Part shown: one piece after another, positions 8,093-18,102 of the stretch
How the letters are laid out: every line of letters starts with the position of its first letter
Position numbering within the stretch: position 1 is the stretch's first letter
NCBI RefSeq assembly: GCF_900107545.1
Contig: NZ_FNQZ01000001.1
Coordinates: 496,001-560,000, forward strand
DNA from: Pseudobutyrivibrio sp. ACV-2
GTDB taxonomy: Bacteria > Bacillota > Clostridia > Lachnospirales > Lachnospiraceae
Direction of reading: 5' to 3'
Length of the DNA: 64,000 bases
Translations under genes and position numbers: made by a program
The notes under the pieces: model-generated
The model's input: only the letters and a program-made list of their open reading frames with translations
Databases searched by the model: none
What the model was told of the DNA's origin: nothing

Positions 8093-11023
8093 TTAATAGT
8101 TGCCAAATCCTTCGTAATTCTTGCTTTCTTTAGGTCCAAGATATGAATCTCTTACCTTTACATCCGGGTTCCAAAGAACGATTTTTTCGATTACGACCGC
8201 TGGATCTATGGCAAATAATTTTATCTCATTAAGTCCCTCTTTTAATTCAACCTGGCATGTTCCGATGTGAATATTATCAAGCACTCCCTGTCTCCAGCTC
8301 ATAGACTTCCATGGCTCAAAGCCCTTTTCAGGTATCGTATTTACGATATTTCTCTGACTATCGTTTGCAACCACACCAAGGGTAAGCTTTCCTCTGTAAA
8401 CAACAGGATTTGATGGCGCTGTGTACACATCACATGTATATGTGCCAGTTTTTGATGCATAAACCTTGTAGATAAGTGCTGGTGCATCCTCTTCATTTTC
8501 AAACTTTAGAGTCTGTGGATAAGCCTTCATGCCACCTAATGTTTTTCCGAAGTTTTCAATTTCTCTATATTCACCTAGAGAGGTGTTTTTAGCAGCTGTA
8601 AAATGAGGTGCTTCAATTGAGATGCAGCCCTCCCCCTCTAAAAAGCATGGTTCTTTCACATCTATCAAATTATAGTCAGTAACACTTATCTTTACTTCAA
8701 CCATTGAAACACTGGTGTCATTTTCTGATTCATCAGCAACCACTTCTCCATCGTCTACGTATATACGAAGCATTGTGTGGTCTGACTTATCCCATTTATC
8801 CTTTAGAATCTTTACACTGTAAAGAATTGAATCCTCCACTGTAAAAGTTTCATTTTTGGCTATGCAGACATCACTGTATTCATCAGTTACAGAAAGCCAA
8901 TCTCCATCCCAATCAATACGGTAGTGAAGCTCCTTTTCTCCACCATTTGCTACTTCTACCATCCCTTCATCATTAGAGGCAAAACACAGCGGCATTTCAA
9001 GCACATGTCTGGTCCATCTGTGGGCTCCCGTAAAATCTTCCTGATTTGCAATGCTAACCACAAGTCTGCTATCCCTTACAGGATTATAGTACTGACTTAC
9101 AGGATACTGGCACTGCTCGTCATTCCAATTGGTAAAGCCTATGTGATATACCGACTGCATATGATTCCATTTGCCATTGTTTCTGGTGTGATATTCATCC
9201 ATCAGACTTCTCTCAAGCTTAATAGAGCTTTTGATTAAATCAGCATACTCATTTGCACGCTTCTTGCCCTGGCGGATATAGTTGGCATTTATGCTTGCAG
9301 ATATCTGCATGGTATTGATAGCTGCCACTGATTTTACAGGATAATATACCAACTGATAGAAGCATTCCTCCAAATCCAAATCAGTTGCCTTAACCTCTTC
9401 AAATAAATCATCTGCTTCGTATGACATATCAAATATCTTATCTAGCATATCCATTGCTTCATTTTCATGAACAGCATGATATATTCCACTGTGCAAAGCC
9501 TCTGGTCTTCTTTTTCCATTCAGATTTACATAATCATTTACAAGCCCTGCTGCCCTTTTTGCAATTTTCTTTTCAAAGCCTAATCCTCTAAACCAGTTTA
9601 TGGTATATTCCTTTGTTTTATTGATGGCATCTGTTCCCCATTTATCAAAATCATATGCCAAATCCAGAAAATAGCTGAGTGGTAATTCCTGATTTTTAAT
9701 ATCCCCTACATTTACAATCCAGGCTGCTCTTACACCAAAATCATAGGCCATAGTCATCTGTTCCCAGACCTTTGTAAGTGGTGAAGTGTTTATCCAAAGA
9801 TATGACACAGGGTCACCAAAATAATCGAAGTGATAATACATTCCAAAGCCGCCAGACTTTTTGCGCATCTTATCATCAGGCAAGGTTCTAACATTTGCAA
9901 AATTGTCATCACAAAGCATCATGATATCGTTATCAAGAACATCCCAGTCTTTCAGACCTTTAGTGTTTTCATCGCCAAAATAATAATCCTCCACCTCTTT
10001 GTATAAAGCTAAAAGCTGTGGATGAGTACTTGGTGCATACTCTGCGATAAGCTCCTTTTGCTTTATGATAGCGGATTTTAAAACATTAATATTATCCTCT
10101 AGGGTTGCATCCTCAGGCATTAGATATGAGTCATTTTCACCGCGCATACCTATTGTAATCAGATTTTCAAAGTCCTTGTTTCTAATCAGGCCATCCTTCC
10201 AAAACTCAGTGATTCCCTCTGCATTAGACAGGAAGCTCCAGTCTGTTCCATACTGTGGATTGTCCTGTCTTAAGGTCTGAAATTCCTGTCCCGAACGGCA
10301 GCAGGGCTCATGATGGGAAGCTCCCATGATTACCCCCATTTCATTTGCCAGCTTCGCATTTTCGATATTATCTAGAGTAAAATCAGAGCGCCACATGGCA
10401 GGCCACAGATAATTTCCCTTCAGTCGTAAAAGAAGCTCAAAAATCTTTTCATAAGCTTCAGGGCCTGGTCTTATGCTTCCATATTTTTCCTTGAGCCATT
10501 CACCAAGGCAAGGTTGCTCATCATTAATAAAAAATCCTCTGTATCTGACAGATGGCTCCTTGGAAACCATACAAATATCAGAATCTAAAATTATCTCAGA
10601 CTTTTTCTTTACTGTAGCATCAGCCCAGAAATACCATGGTGAAACTCCAAGCACTTCAGATATGTGAAACATACCATAGATGGCGCCACGCTTGTCACTT
10701 CCGATAACAGCCAGCACAAGCTGTCCCTTACATTCAGGATTTTCAAAAAGATATATTCCATAGGCTTCCCTTTTACGCTGCAACAGGGAAACATCTATCG
10801 TATTTACGAATTGAGTTTTGACACTTTGGCTATCACAAACTCCTACATAAATTACATATTTTTCCTCTGGTAAAAAAGAGTCCTCAATTTTAGGACTCTT
10901 TCCTGTGACTCTGTTAATATCCTCTGCAAAAATTCCAGCCATTTTCTTAAGGCCAAATACTCCGGCATCCTCTAGCACAATAGGTGCAACTTTGCCATTT
11001 TTATATAGTCCAAACTCCAACAT
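8093..11023 (-). CDS. GH115 alpha-glucuronidase, cytoplasmic
   Basis: A 976-residue protein without signal peptide, matching family GH115, which removes (4-O-methyl)glucuronic acid from xylan or xylo-oligosaccharides. Family features visible: an N-terminal alpha/beta domain, then RYRGFFINDEQP near residue 165, LKGNYLWPAMW, MGVIMGASHHEP and the long helical middle with FHYHFDYFGDP-like text (YYHFDYFGDP), and a C-terminal beta-sandwich. The lack of a signal sequence implies it acts on imported acidic oligosaccharides made by the secreted xylanase just downstream. Ribosome site GGGAG is 9 nt from the ATG; a TGCTATACT extended -10 sits near 11060. Confidence 0.92.
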   Translation of the reverse strand: MLEFGLYKNGKVAPIVLEDAGVFGLKKMAGIFAEDINRVTGKSPKIEDSFLPEEKYVIYVGVCDSQSVKTQFVNTIDVSLLQRKREAYGIYLFENPECKGQLVLAVIGSDKRGAIYGMFHISEVLGVSPWYFWADATVKKKSEIILDSDICMVSKEPSVRYRGFFINDEQPCLGEWLKEKYGSIRPGPEAYEKIFELLLRLKGNYLWPAMWRSDFTLDNIENAKLANEMGVIMGASHHEPCCRSGQEFQTLRQDNPQYGTDWSFLSNAEGITEFWKDGLIRNKDFENLITIGMRGENDSYLMPEDATLEDNINVLKSAIIKQKELIAEYAPSTHPQLLALYKEVEDYYFGDENTKGLKDWDVLDNDIMMLCDDNFANVRTLPDDKMRKKSGGFGMYYHFDYFGDPVSYLWINTSPLTKVWEQMTMAYDFGVRAAWIVNVGDIKNQELPLSYFLDLAYDFDKWGTDAINKTKEYTINWFRGLGFEKKIAKRAAGLVNDYVNLNGKRRPEALHSGIYHAVHENEAMDMLDKIFDMSYEADDLFEEVKATDLDLEECFYQLVYYPVKSVAAINTMQISASINANYIRQGKKRANEYADLIKSSIKLERSLMDEYHTRNNGKWNHMQSVYHIGFTNWNDEQCQYPVSQYYNPVRDSRLVVSIANQEDFTGAHRWTRHVLEMPLCFASNDEGMVEVANGGEKELHYRIDWDGDWLSVTDEYSDVCIAKNETFTVEDSILYSVKILKDKWDKSDHTMLRIYVDDGEVVADESENDTSVSMVEVKISVTDYNLIDVKEPCFLEGEGCISIEAPHFTAAKNTSLGEYREIENFGKTLGGMKAYPQTLKFENEEDAPALIYKVYASKTGTYTCDVYTAPSNPVVYRGKLTLGVVANDSQRNIVNTIPEKGFEPWKSMSWRQGVLDNIHIGTCQVELKEGLNEIKLFAIDPAVVIEKIVLWNPDVKVRDSYLGPKESKNYEGFGNY

Positions 11024-11145
11024 AATAATCTTCTCCCTGTGAAAGATTTACTTCATTATGGAGATTAGTATAGCAATTATTAAAATAATTTATTGTTCAT
11101 TTATTGACCTATTAAGTGATTATTTTTGCATGACATTATAAAAAA

Positions 11146-11177
11146 AGATCCCTACGTCATCTCTGCCATAAGGATCT
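11146..11177 (-). terminator. Terminator after GH78
   Basis: AGATCC and GGATCT arms with extra partial pairing inside, followed by TTTTTTTAT on the minus strand. Separates GH78 from GH115. Confidence 0.75.
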
Positions 11178-11194
11178 AAAACACTCTTTATCTA

Positions 11195-13996
11195 TTACCA
11201 GCGCTTAATATTAAAAATCTGTTCATTTATAGGATTTACAAGCTCTGGTGAAAATCCCATAAAGAATAAAAATGGTATTTCTCCAAGTGTATGATTGCCC
11301 ATTTCTTTATCGTGAGCCATAATTACACCAAATGCGGCTGGAAGCTTTTCCTTAAGAAGAGACATTACCTCTTCATCTTTTGCAAGCTCACATAGTCTGG
11401 TCTGCGGGCCATAAATATTTCTATAATCTTCGCTTGGCATATAAGAAATCTTGTAGTGGCCAGCTCCTGCAGTAAGCAAGCCATCCACACTGATTTCCGA
11501 AGCATCACAGCCTTCCACTGTTAAGGCTTCCTTAGAAAATCTTGGAAGAGTCACATTTGCCTTTCCATTAAATGGAACAGACACTTCAATGGTAATTATA
11601 CCGTCCTCTGCTATTTTCCAGTTTGAAGTATACTTTCCTGCTGCTGTAGTCATTGAGCAATTGAAATGTCTAAACTTCATAGATGGAAGTGGCTTGATAT
11701 TTGCCACCTTAAAGCCAGGCTCAGCTGCTGTGAGGCCACCGATATATTCATACATAAACTGAACAATAGTACCATATGAATAGTGATTGAGGGAATTCAT
11801 TCCAGTGCCTGAAATTGAGCCATCCTCTAAAAGTGAATTCCATCTTTCCCAAATAGTTGTTGCACCAAGATTTACACAGTAAAGCCAGCTAGGGAAGCCC
11901 TCATTAAATAAGAACTGATATGCCAAATCCACATGTCCGCATTTTGCAAGTGTAGTACATAGAAGTGGTGCTCCTACAAATCCGCACTTAATCTGGAAGC
12001 AGTCTTTTCTGAGACGGTCTATAAACTGATTAATAAGCTTTTGTCTGTCCACATAGATATCAAAGGCAAGGGCTACTATGTAGGCAGCCTGTGTATCGCA
12101 AGCCAAGCGTCCAGTAGGTGAAAAATACTCATCCAATATTCCCTTTTTGATTTTTTCTGCAAGCTCCTTATAGTTCTTTGCATCATCATTTTTTCCAAGG
12201 CGCTCTGCCATCTCAGCTGTGATTACTGTAGAACGGAAATAGTAAACTGCTCCAAGATAATCATCATCTGTGCCACCCTTAAAGCTCTGCTCTGAAATAC
12301 CATCAAGCCCAAGCCAATCGCCAAACTGGAATGGAAGGATAAATAAGCCCTTGTCACCATGCTCCACATCATTTCTGTGCATATAATCTACCCAGTTTTT
12401 CATCAGCTCGTAGTGCTCTGTAACATCCTCTAATGAGCCAAAGGTATTGTATAAAACATTTGGCACGAATGTGCCTACATCTCCCCATACACTAGATGAA
12501 CCAGCAAGGCTTGCACCGCCCTTTGAAGGGATGTAGCTTGATACTGCACCATCATACCTTTTTGCATCATAATTTAAATCTCTCAAGAACTTTTTGTAGA
12601 AAGCTCTTGTATCCATATTATAGCTGGCTGTCTGAGAAAATACCTGGGCATCTCCTGTCCAACCAAGTCTTTCATTTCGCTGTGGACAGTCTGTTGGCAT
12701 ATCAAGGAAATTAGATTTTTGTCCCCAGATACAGTTTTCGTATAGTCTGTTTATCTTTTCATTGCTGGTTTCTATGTAGCCTGTGCGCTCCATATCAGAA
12801 TAAATTACATTTGAGCGAACCTTATCAAGTGTAAGCTCTACATTTTCTGGCCAGCCCTCGATTTTGATATATCTGTATCCAAAGAATGTAAATCTAGGAT
12901 GAACAGTCTCTTTTCTTCCATCAGAGGTATATACAAAACTAGATCTTGCCTCACGGTAATTATCATTATAGAAATTACCCTGCTGCAATACTTCACCACA
13001 GCTAACAGTAATCACTGTGCCTGAAGGAAAATCTGCATCAAATTCCATCACACCACAATGATTCTGTCCAAAGTCAATTACAGTCTCACCTGCTGGTGTC
13101 TTAATTATTTCTTTTGCTTTAAGGACTTCCTTAACTACTACAGGAATACTGTATCTATCTAAAAGTGCTCTCTCTGCTGTCACAGAAATAGCGCTACCTT
13201 TTTCAATAATTCCAGCCGTTCTGTCTAAATCCTCTCCATAATAGATTCCAGACTCAAGCACATCTGATGCTGATACCTTCCAGGTAGAATCTGTTCCAAT
13301 GACATCACATGTTCCATCCTCGTAAGTAACATGAAGCTCTGCGATAGCCTCCATTCTGTCACCATAATTGTAGCCGCCTTCCAAACCAAAGTTTGACATA
13401 TACCAGCCCTTTGCCACCTGAATATCAAGCCTGCTATCTGTTTTAAGCTGTTCTCCTACATCAAATGTGATAATCTGCATTCCAGTTTCATAGTCATTGA
13501 TGTATGGAGTAAGAATTTCATTTCCCACCTTATTTCCATCTATATAAGCTTCAAATACACCTAGACAGCTTACATAAAGTCTTGCATCCTTCACCTGGTC
13601 TTTAAGCTTTAGTTCTTTAGAAAAAACTGGATGAAATGTCTCTCCCTCAGCTGCTGCAATCCACTTACCTGTCCATGGCTCATCCATCTTTCCTGTCTCG
13701 AAAAACTGAACCTTTGATGTAGCACATTCTCCATTGTCACCTGTGATAGTTACTCTCCAAAAATATCTTGTTCTTGGAGCAAGCTTTATATCTATCACTT
13801 CACCAGTCTGATCTAAATCCTCAGACTCCTTTTTGAAAATGATATCCGTAAATGCGATATCATTTGCAACCTCAAGTACACCGTTTTTTAATGTTAATGC
13901 CTCTGTGTCTTCAACATTCCAGCTTGCAATTATATTTCTAAAATCATAGCCTATAGGGTTTACAACTCCATTAAGCTTTGTTCTTGTAATTCTCAT
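11195..13996 (-). CDS. GH78 alpha-L-rhamnosidase, cytoplasmic
   Basis: A 933-residue glycoside hydrolase of family GH78, releasing L-rhamnose from pectin-derived (rhamnogalacturonan) or glycoside substrates. N-terminal fibronectin-like and beta-sandwich modules (WTGKWIAA near residue 110) precede the (alpha/alpha)6 domain with the family signature DCPQRNERLGWTGDAQ; a C-terminal beta-domain follows. There is no signal peptide, so substrates must be imported. The ATG at 13996 has AAGGAG 10 nt upstream; a TTG one codon earlier is the alternative. It stands between terminators as its own unit. Substrate linkage cannot be read from the sequence. Confidence 0.94.
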   Translation of the reverse strand: MRITRTKLNGVVNPIGYDFRNIIASWNVEDTEALTLKNGVLEVANDIAFTDIIFKKESEDLDQTGEVIDIKLAPRTRYFWRVTITGDNGECATSKVQFFETGKMDEPWTGKWIAAAEGETFHPVFSKELKLKDQVKDARLYVSCLGVFEAYIDGNKVGNEILTPYINDYETGMQIITFDVGEQLKTDSRLDIQVAKGWYMSNFGLEGGYNYGDRMEAIAELHVTYEDGTCDVIGTDSTWKVSASDVLESGIYYGEDLDRTAGIIEKGSAISVTAERALLDRYSIPVVVKEVLKAKEIIKTPAGETVIDFGQNHCGVMEFDADFPSGTVITVSCGEVLQQGNFYNDNYREARSSFVYTSDGRKETVHPRFTFFGYRYIKIEGWPENVELTLDKVRSNVIYSDMERTGYIETSNEKINRLYENCIWGQKSNFLDMPTDCPQRNERLGWTGDAQVFSQTASYNMDTRAFYKKFLRDLNYDAKRYDGAVSSYIPSKGGASLAGSSSVWGDVGTFVPNVLYNTFGSLEDVTEHYELMKNWVDYMHRNDVEHGDKGLFILPFQFGDWLGLDGISEQSFKGGTDDDYLGAVYYFRSTVITAEMAERLGKNDDAKNYKELAEKIKKGILDEYFSPTGRLACDTQAAYIVALAFDIYVDRQKLINQFIDRLRKDCFQIKCGFVGAPLLCTTLAKCGHVDLAYQFLFNEGFPSWLYCVNLGATTIWERWNSLLEDGSISGTGMNSLNHYSYGTIVQFMYEYIGGLTAAEPGFKVANIKPLPSMKFRHFNCSMTTAAGKYTSNWKIAEDGIITIEVSVPFNGKANVTLPRFSKEALTVEGCDASEISVDGLLTAGAGHYKISYMPSEDYRNIYGPQTRLCELAKDEEVMSLLKEKLPAAFGVIMAHDKEMGNHTLGEIPFLFFMGFSPELVNPINEQIFNIKRW

Positions 13997-14111
13997 CAAT
14001 CAATATCTCCTTAAAATAATGTTCAACTTATGTTGTCAATATAACACGATTTAAAAATCTATTCACGTATCAAAATCCGACTTTATTTCAGTTAAACACG
14101 ACGTATAATAA

Positions 14112-14143
14112 GGATGCCAAATTTCCGTTGAAATCCGGCATCC
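14112..14143 (-). terminator. Terminator after GH3 at the end of the sugar ABC operon
   Basis: GGATGCC and GGCATCC arms with an 18-nt interior, then TTATTAT on the minus strand. Confidence 0.7.
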
Positions 14144-14156
14144 TTTAAGTACAAAT

Positions 14157-15869
14157 TTAGTAAGATAAATACTCCTTGCCGCAGAAAGGATCAATAGGAC
14201 TCTTTCCTTTAAATTCACTCTTACCCATTATTTTTTCAATTACAGTTTCAATCATAACATCATGATTAGAATAGCAATTAATATAAGTCTTAATCATAGG
14301 TACATCCAACAAGTGATATGGATTTGCCAAAGAAATAAATAATGTAGGAACAACCTCAACAAACCATGGAATATTGTTACCTGCACCATACTCTGTGTGC
14401 CAGTTTAATCTGGCTGTTGTCTGGTTTGATGTATTTTCAATGTTTCCAATATACATTACCAAATCATATTTGCTTCTGAATTCCTCTACTGTCTCAAAAT
14501 GTACAGGCTTTGTCCAATCATAAACCTCTTTCTCATAAGGAATCATCTCAAAGCCAAGCTTTTCCATCTCAGAAACAAATTTCTTTTCAATTCGCTCATC
14601 TGATTTGTAGCCACCCATCATTTCATAGAGAACTCGTCTGTGCTTTTTTACATCAAGCGGTAAAAGCTGTTGTGTGTCCTTTACAAGTGTAACTGCCTTG
14701 TCGGCACAATCCTTCACCCACTCCTTGTACTCTGGCTTACCGATTTCTGATAAATTATCTTCTGAAGGTGCAAGCGTACCTTGTTTCTGCTTTTTATGTA
14801 AGCCCATCATAGCCTTTGTTGCAAGAATTCTAGTCACCGCTTCATCCAGACGTTTCTCTGACAGAATTCCATTTTTAAGTCCTTCTGTCATATACATAAT
14901 GTCTTCCTCTAAATCCTTATTGAAGAGAATCATATCGCAGCCAGCTTCTACACAGTATGGAATGGCCTTGCGTCTATCCATTGCAGCAAGGAAACCTACC
15001 ATTGGTGTAGCATCTGTAATAATCATTCCATTAAATCCAAGCTTATCTCGAAGTAAGCCCTGCAATAATTCCTTAGACTGACTTGCAGGAATCAGCTTCT
15101 TTTGTGGTACTTCCTCATTTGATAGTTTATTCTGATATGCTGGAAGTGCAATATGTCCTACCATCACGGTTGGCGCGTCATTATCTATTAGAGTCTTGTA
15201 AATATCTCCATAAGTTCTATCCCACTCATCACAGCTCATAGAGTTTACAGAAATCAAAATATGCTGGTCTACTTCATCTACACCGTCACCAGGGAAATGC
15301 TTAACAGATACAATTGAGCCACATTCTCTTGCCGCCTTCATGTATTCAAGACCACACTGCTTTACCATTTCAGGATCTGAACCATATGTACGAACATTAG
15401 TTATAGGATTATGATAGTTTAAATCAATATCTATTACAGGAGCAAAAGCATAATTACATCCAACAGCTTGAGCCTCGCTACAGCTGATTTTCCCCAAACG
15501 ATAAGCCTGCTTTGGATCCTTTGTTGCAGCCACCTGCATCTGCTTTCCAAATGCAGTTCCCTCTTCTATAATACCATCGCCACCTGCCTCTAGGTTTGCT
15601 GCAGTAAGCATTGGAATTTTAGTATTATTCTGAAGATATTTGTATGTGCTTATAAGCTCTTTCGCCTTGCCGTTTCTAAACATCAGGCCACCTACATGAT
15701 TATTTAAAATCACATGCTGTAAATAGCCTTCATCAGTTGTAACCCCCAGAGGGAAAAACAGTTGACCTATTTTTTCCTCTGTAGTCATTGAACTTTTTGT
15801 ATTCTCAACCCATTTAATATCTTCATCAGATAGGTAAAAAGGTCGATTCTTTAAATCAATATTAGTCAT
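14157..15869 (-). CDS. GH3 family glycoside hydrolase, NagZ-like branch
   Basis: About 570 residues, no signal peptide. The N-terminal barrel carries KHFPGDG followed by a DEVDQH loop, and the nucleophile Asp is expected in GMIITDA. The loop with Asp and His resembles the Asp-His pair of the NagZ-type GH3 enzymes (beta-N-acetylglucosaminidases) rather than typical beta-glucosidases; a C-terminal alpha/beta domain follows. Start: an AGGTGA ribosome site fits the ATG at 15869; a GTG at 15881, adjacent to the permease stop, is the alternative. It is the last gene of a five-gene CUT2 ABC operon, so it probably hydrolyses the imported sugar. Exact substrate is unknown. Confidence 0.88.
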   Translation of the reverse strand: MTNIDLKNRPFYLSDEDIKWVENTKSSMTTEEKIGQLFFPLGVTTDEGYLQHVILNNHVGGLMFRNGKAKELISTYKYLQNNTKIPMLTAANLEAGGDGIIEEGTAFGKQMQVAATKDPKQAYRLGKISCSEAQAVGCNYAFAPVIDIDLNYHNPITNVRTYGSDPEMVKQCGLEYMKAARECGSIVSVKHFPGDGVDEVDQHILISVNSMSCDEWDRTYGDIYKTLIDNDAPTVMVGHIALPAYQNKLSNEEVPQKKLIPASQSKELLQGLLRDKLGFNGMIITDATPMVGFLAAMDRRKAIPYCVEAGCDMILFNKDLEEDIMYMTEGLKNGILSEKRLDEAVTRILATKAMMGLHKKQKQGTLAPSEDNLSEIGKPEYKEWVKDCADKAVTLVKDTQQLLPLDVKKHRRVLYEMMGGYKSDERIEKKFVSEMEKLGFEMIPYEKEVYDWTKPVHFETVEEFRSKYDLVMYIGNIENTSNQTTARLNWHTEYGAGNNIPWFVEVVPTLFISLANPYHLLDVPMIKTYINCYSNHDVMIETVIEKIMGKSEFKGKSPIDPFCGKEYLSY

Positions 15870-15881
15870 TTTATTATTCAC

Positions 15882-16886
15882 CTATGCCATCGCCCTTGAG
15901 CTATTTTTGAATACCTTTTTTATTGATGCAATCCAGCCTGCCCCCTGTCCTGCAACTACATTTAATACAAGAATAAATAAACCTGTAATAACAGTTGAAA
16001 TTGCGCTACCCATTTCCGCAGTGAAAATTGCTGCTAATGAATATGACAGTAAGCTGAGTGTTAAAGCACCCATGATTGTTCCAATCAAATCACCACAGAA
16101 GCCTGCAAGCATCAAACCGATAAATACTGGAAGAATATTTGAGAACAACTCACCTGCTGTAGATAATGAAGTAAAGCTTGCATCATGTGGAGCCTTTGTA
16201 GCGTAAATCATAGTAGCAAATCCAAAAATTAATCCAGAATATACATATGAAATAAATACATTCTTCTTTTCATTGATACCAATGTTTACAGCAGACTGTT
16301 GATTATTTGAAAGAAGCTGTGCCTCTTTACCGGTAACTGTTCCATAGCTATAGAATGCATAAAGAACTACACTTGCAATAAGTGGTACTAAAGCCAGTGG
16401 AAATGATGAAAATACATTTAAGGTCATATTTGCTACGTATTTTGCACCTGCCCCATTAAAGGCTATACATGTGATTGACTCATACAAAAGAGCCATACCG
16501 ATTGTGGCAATAACGATAGGTAATCTTCCATACACATATACCAATGCCACAATTATTGATAACACAACGCTAATTGCCAAACACAATATAATAAATACTC
16601 CCAAATTATTTCCTGCCATGTCCTGAGCCACGTGACCAGCCACAATAGCTGTAAGTAGCATTATCGCACCACCGGAAAAATCAAACCTTCCACTTTTAAA
16701 TTGTAGGCCGATTCCTAATGCACAGCTGGCTGCCACAGCTGTATCCGACAGTACAATTCTCCACATAGGAAGTGTTCCATAATATGTTTTGCCGTTTGCA
16801 TAGCAAAGAATAAACATTACTACAAACATGGCAAGTGGCAGCATTATAGTTCCACCTATTCTTTTTAACCAATTCATCTGTTTCAT
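15882..16886 (-). CDS. Sugar ABC transporter permease (CUT2/RbsC-like), second copy
   Basis: A 334-residue polytopic membrane protein of the ribose-type (BPD_transp_2) permease family, with eight or more hydrophobic stretches and the LPVFIGLMLAGFCGD region typical of the family. It pairs with the permease at 18103-19083 as a heterodimeric channel, since both are in one operon with one ATPase and one binding protein. Ribosome site AAGGGTG precedes the ATG. Sugar ligand cannot be assigned. Confidence 0.9.
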   Translation of the reverse strand: MKQMNWLKRIGGTIMLPLAMFVVMFILCYANGKTYYGTLPMWRIVLSDTAVAASCALGIGLQFKSGRFDFSGGAIMLLTAIVAGHVAQDMAGNNLGVFIILCLAISVVLSIIVALVYVYGRLPIVIATIGMALLYESITCIAFNGAGAKYVANMTLNVFSSFPLALVPLIASVVLYAFYSYGTVTGKEAQLLSNNQQSAVNIGINEKKNVFISYVYSGLIFGFATMIYATKAPHDASFTSLSTAGELFSNILPVFIGLMLAGFCGDLIGTIMGALTLSLLSYSLAAIFTAEMGSAISTVITGLFILVLNVVAGQGAGWIASIKKVFKNSSRAMA

Positions 16887-16900
16887 AATTTCACCCTTAA

Positions 16901-18079
16901 TTACTTTAATGCATCTACCATAACCTGTTCAGAATGAAACAATGCCTTTAAATCCTCAAAGCTGTTGCATGCCTGAAGGTCTTCATATTTAACTGATGCA
17001 TCGTTATAGTCGTTATTAGCTAAAATTGATTTTGAAGTAACATTATCGATATCTTCCTTGCTATCGATTACATATTCTGCTGAATCAATTCTCTCGCAAA
17101 CAAAGTCATCATACATTTCGCCCTTTACAGCCTTATCGATTAATGTAAGACCATATGCAATGTTCTCACATGGTGAAATTGAAAGATAACCGATTGTTCC
17201 ATCTTCACCTATATCTTCAACAAGTGATGGATCATTATCAAAGCCTGATGTTATAAGCTTGGTATCAGCTGCACAGAGCTTGTCCCCTTTTGCCTGAACC
17301 ATTGTAGGATAAACAAATGTTGTACCTGCACAAAGAGCTACTAATGCATCCAAATCATCTCTGTCAGCTTCCTGGAAATATGACTCATCCAGTGGCTGGA
17401 ATTCAAGTGTAACTACTCCACCTACTATTTCTATACCTGCTTCCTTGCAAAGTTTTACTATCTCATCTGATGCTTCCTGAAGGTTAGGATATGCATAACC
17501 TGGGAAAGTAACTACACCAATTTTGTCATAGCCCTGAGATACTACGTAATCAAAATTCTGCTTTGCTGTGTCAGCGCCATTGATGTGTCCATCTGCAATT
17601 GTTCCAAGGAAATTTGGATAATCCTTTACTGCTGCATTTGATGCAATATTTGCATCCTCAGAAAAAACTGAATTCATATCTGTATTAAAGGCTGCAACTG
17701 GAAGATCTGGATATTCATCCATGATTGCCTGGATACCACCATCCTGGCTAACTAAAATACCAACAACATCACTTGTCATTCCATTCTTAACAGCTGTAAG
17801 GTTTCCATCTGGATCATTAAATCCATCACCATAAACAATTTTTAAATTGTAGCCCATTTCCTCACAAATCTTGGTTCCATATGCAACCATAGCCTCGTAC
17901 TGAGGTCCTGAAGATAAATTCGACATCCAAAGAATTGTTCCTCCATTTGCTGAAGATGAACTTTTTGATGATTTTCCCTCAGTGTCTGCTGCCTGTGAAC
18001 CACATCCTGCTAATGTTGTTACTGAAAGAACTGAAGCAGCTGTCATTGCTAAAACTCTTTTTAATACTCCTGATTTCAT
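16901..18079 (-). CDS. Sugar-binding lipoprotein of CUT2 ABC transporter
   Basis: A 392-residue extracytoplasmic periplasmic-binding-protein-like lipoprotein with lipobox TLAGC (Cys near residue 26), a Ser-rich tether, and a two-lobed fold of the RbsB/LacI type (ILWMSNLSSGPQYEAMVAYG; GILVSQDGGIQAIMDEYP; ITSGFDNDPSLV). It would capture a sugar or small glycoside for the flanking permeases. Ribosome site TAGGAGGG. The gene lies between the two permease genes. Confidence 0.9.
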   Translation of the reverse strand: MKSGVLKRVLAMTAASVLSVTTLAGCGSQAADTEGKSSKSSSSANGGTILWMSNLSSGPQYEAMVAYGTKICEEMGYNLKIVYGDGFNDPDGNLTAVKNGMTSDVVGILVSQDGGIQAIMDEYPDLPVAAFNTDMNSVFSEDANIASNAAVKDYPNFLGTIADGHINGADTAKQNFDYVVSQGYDKIGVVTFPGYAYPNLQEASDEIVKLCKEAGIEIVGGVVTLEFQPLDESYFQEADRDDLDALVALCAGTTFVYPTMVQAKGDKLCAADTKLITSGFDNDPSLVEDIGEDGTIGYLSISPCENIAYGLTLIDKAVKGEMYDDFVCERIDSAEYVIDSKEDIDNVTSKSILANNDYNDASVKYEDLQACNSFEDLKALFHSEQVMVDALK

Positions 18080-18102
18080 AATATAACCCTCCTAAAAATT
18101 AA

